Positions 62,116 to 64,000 of a DNA stretch of 64,000 bases are shown here, one piece after another. The DNA comes from Mortierella sp. BCC40632. Taxonomy: Eukaryota > Mortierellomycota > Mortierellomycetes > Mortierellales > Mortierellaceae. The notes beneath the pieces are model-generated. The model was not told the origin of the DNA, searched no databases, and saw nothing but the letters and a program-made list of their open reading frames with translations. A program made the translations under genes and the position numbers. Positions within the stretch are counted from its first letter, which is position 1; every line of letters begins with the position of its first letter. The stretch covers positions 538,501-602,500 of the forward strand of contig WAEK01000022.1 in NCBI GenBank assembly GCA_011634665.1. The letters run 5' to 3'.

Positions 62116-64000
62116 TTTTTTTGAAGGGAAGGGAAGGAAGAGCTGCCTTCTTGCATCCATTTCTTGGGTTACACGTGGTAGACTCTTCCCCTTGTTGGCT
62201 ATGTAGACACTGACACGCCTAGACTTGCTACGCTCTCAACTTGCTTTTACTAGCCACTTTACAACAAGCTTGGACAAGACTTGGTTGACGCTGGAGAGTA
62301 CCTCGAACTTCACTATGGAGATCCTTTGGATCAATACTCTCTCCATGTCAAGGCTGAGGGTGGACTCAAGAAGCATGGGTATGAGGATCATTCTCGGGAG
62401 GCGACGAGGGAGGAGAGGAGAAGAAGTAGATCATTCTACAAGGTTGCTTGTATGCCAAATGCATACCTTTTCCTGACCTTTAGCTATTATTTATCAATGA
62501 CCTCTTTTTTTTTTTTTTTTTTTTTGTTCTCCTTCTAGCGACATCTTCTTGATCGACCACGCATGGACAACAAAGCCAGAGACTTCTAGAGCTCAATTGC
62601 TCGACAACCCACAGTTGGTCGAGCGTCTGACTTCAATGATGGATATTTCCGTTGATGAAGAGGAAGAGCAGGAGGCAGGTGTGCAGGGTGAGGCTGAGGT
62701 CGTGAACAAGCACCCAGATCTGGATGTGGACCCAGCTATGGTCGAGTTGGTCGCGTCTCAAGGCTCCGTCAGTGTTGAGCGAGCCAAGGAAGCACTCCAA
62801 AACGAGAATGGAGACGTCGTTGCTGCCTTGATGGTATGATATCGAGAAAAAATAGCCGCGTTGTTGCTTTCTACAGTGGTATTGATAATCTCTCTATGTA
62901 CTAACCTTATTCTACTTGCTTGTGGGTCAATGTTGGCACGGATCACCTAGTCATTGACTTTGCATCCAGACCATGATGCCAAGGGACTCCAAAACTTGGA
63001 GGAAGCCATTGGTGGACAAGTCATGAGTACGTTTAACATTCCATGGAGCCTAATCCTAACCTGGACTGAAGTGTGAATTGATACTCATTCAAAGCGACTA
63101 GTGAGCACTAACCACCACTTCCCCACACTATTTTATGATCGTATTCAGGAGACAAGGCGGCCAAGGCAGAGGAAAAGAAAAAGATTGACACGATCAACAA
63201 GATCATGTCCGAGATGTGGAAGTATAGCCAGACCTATGAGTACGCTGTTGTAGATGCTCATGGTCAAACCAAGAAGGAGAGTGCTTGGTGTAAGTTTCGA
63301 TACGCTCTTTTGGTCGGCGAAAGGTTTTTTAAAAAAAACTCTTGTGCTCTTTTCTCAGTCCTTGGAGTGTATTATTTCTGCGTTTGCTTACTGTCATATC
63401 CCTCTTTCCTTGATCAATCCTTCCACTTTGCCTCGACTCCGCTATCAAAATAGACATTATGGACGAGGTTGGATCTGCTCTCAGACACTCAGACACTCCA
63501 AACTGCGTGTGTGCACCTTTTATCTATATTGGTCGCGGTACTGTGTCGTACAGCGTGCTCTTCCCTATTGAAGACATCCCCAAGGGCGCCATGATGACTC
63601 GCGACTTTGTTCCTGCAGATATTAAGGATCCTTTGACTCGTAAGGCGTATCTCCAGATCTACGAGGACGACAGAGATGCCGCCGAGTTGATTGCTGTTTA
63701 TGAGGTATTAGATTTTGGAGCACTGTGGCATGAATGGGGAGCTATAAGCTTACTTTCTGCTATTCCATCTTTCCAACAAATCGCTAATATATCACTCACC
63801 TATCTGGAATTATTGCTAGTCTGACAAGCTCGAAGACAATGAGGTCAAGCCATTCGACCAGCCCTTCACCAAGACTATGACCTATTCTCACCCAACAGAG
63901 TTTGGTGGCAAAAAGTTGCGCTTATTCACTGCCACAGAGTGGGTTGCAAGCAACTGCAAGTTGGAGAACGTGGAGCTGGTTGATTCTGAGGACCAGGCTG
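61985..64000 (+). CDS. TTLL12-like protein with UBA-like insert, partial at 3' end
   Basis: Homologue of TTLL12, the tubulin-tyrosine-ligase-like protein with an N-terminal SET-like and a C-terminal TTL-like domain; the animal protein is thought to be a pseudo-enzyme. Exons inside the window: 61985-62053, 62254-62378, 62539-62833, 62951-63026, 63149-63289, 63454-63704 and 63820->64000, all in phase. Conserved TTLL12 features are FLIDHAWTTKPETSR, EMWKYSQTYEYA, WYIMDEVGSALRHSD, and APFIYIGRGTVSYSVLFPI followed by TRDF. Between HAWTTK and EMWKYS the fungal protein carries an extra acidic linker and about 45 residues (DPAMVELVASQGSVSVERAK, then ALQNENGDVVAALMSLTLHP) that look like a NAC-alpha-type UBA domain. 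The TTL domain lies beyond the window. Confidence 0.88.

Overview
The window looks like chromosomal DNA of a filamentous early-diverging fungus. Genes are rich in short GT-AG introns, the proteins are ordinary opisthokont families, and there is a Ste12 factor that carries its own C2H2 zinc fingers, a WSC-type wall protein and a SCAMP. Gene content and style suggest Mortierellomycota/Mucoromycota; this is inference and no marker gene is present. Two properties run through everything: very long A/T homopolymers (up to about 37 nt), mostly in introns and 3' regions, and long GA/CT microsatellites, mostly between genes. Many exon joins below were checked by reading phase by hand.

Layout, left to right. 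1-5624 (-): MSH6 mismatch-repair ATPase, 3' end outside the window, with two reading-frame breaks. 5854-9060 (-): Ste12-like transcription factor, preceded by about 8.6 kb of gene-free low-complexity DNA (9061-17707). 17708-18973 (-): TTC1-like TPR protein, divergent from 19503-21568 (+), a multipass membrane protein. 22173-25813 (-): GNL1-like circularly permuted GTPase. 26254-28278 (-): SCAMP, divergent from 29765-32585 (+), a WSC-domain membrane protein. 35143-35935 (+): endosulfine/Igo1. 35936-41432: sparse intergenic. 41433-42584 (+): Mpv17/PMP22 protein. 42909-47479 (-): Rqc2/NEMF. 47800-49246 (-): ketopantoate-reductase-family enzyme, divergent from 49815-51268 (+), 3-hydroxyisobutyrate dehydrogenase. 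51402-56359 (+): DHX37/Ecm16 DEAH helicase, convergent with 56493-57152 (-), an AcpS-type phosphopantetheinyl transferase. 57200-61900: a graveyard of mobile-element remains. 61985-64000 (+): TTLL12-like protein with an added UBA-like segment, running off the right edge.

The genes are housekeeping genes without operon logic. Loose themes are ribosome biogenesis and quality control (DHX37, NEMF, GNL1) and mitochondrial metabolism (AcpS, HIBADH). The most unusual stretch is 57200-61900. It holds a decayed DDE transposase interrupted by a 69-bp MITE with perfect 17-bp terminal inverted repeats and a TA duplication. About 1.1 kb further on the same strand lies a decayed but recognisable Fanzor (eukaryotic TnpB-like RNA-guided nuclease) gene, with RuvC-I and RuvC-III motifs and one intact intron. 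MSH6 deserves a second look: an 8-bp tandem duplication and a probable 1-nt slip each break the frame of an otherwise well-conserved gene.
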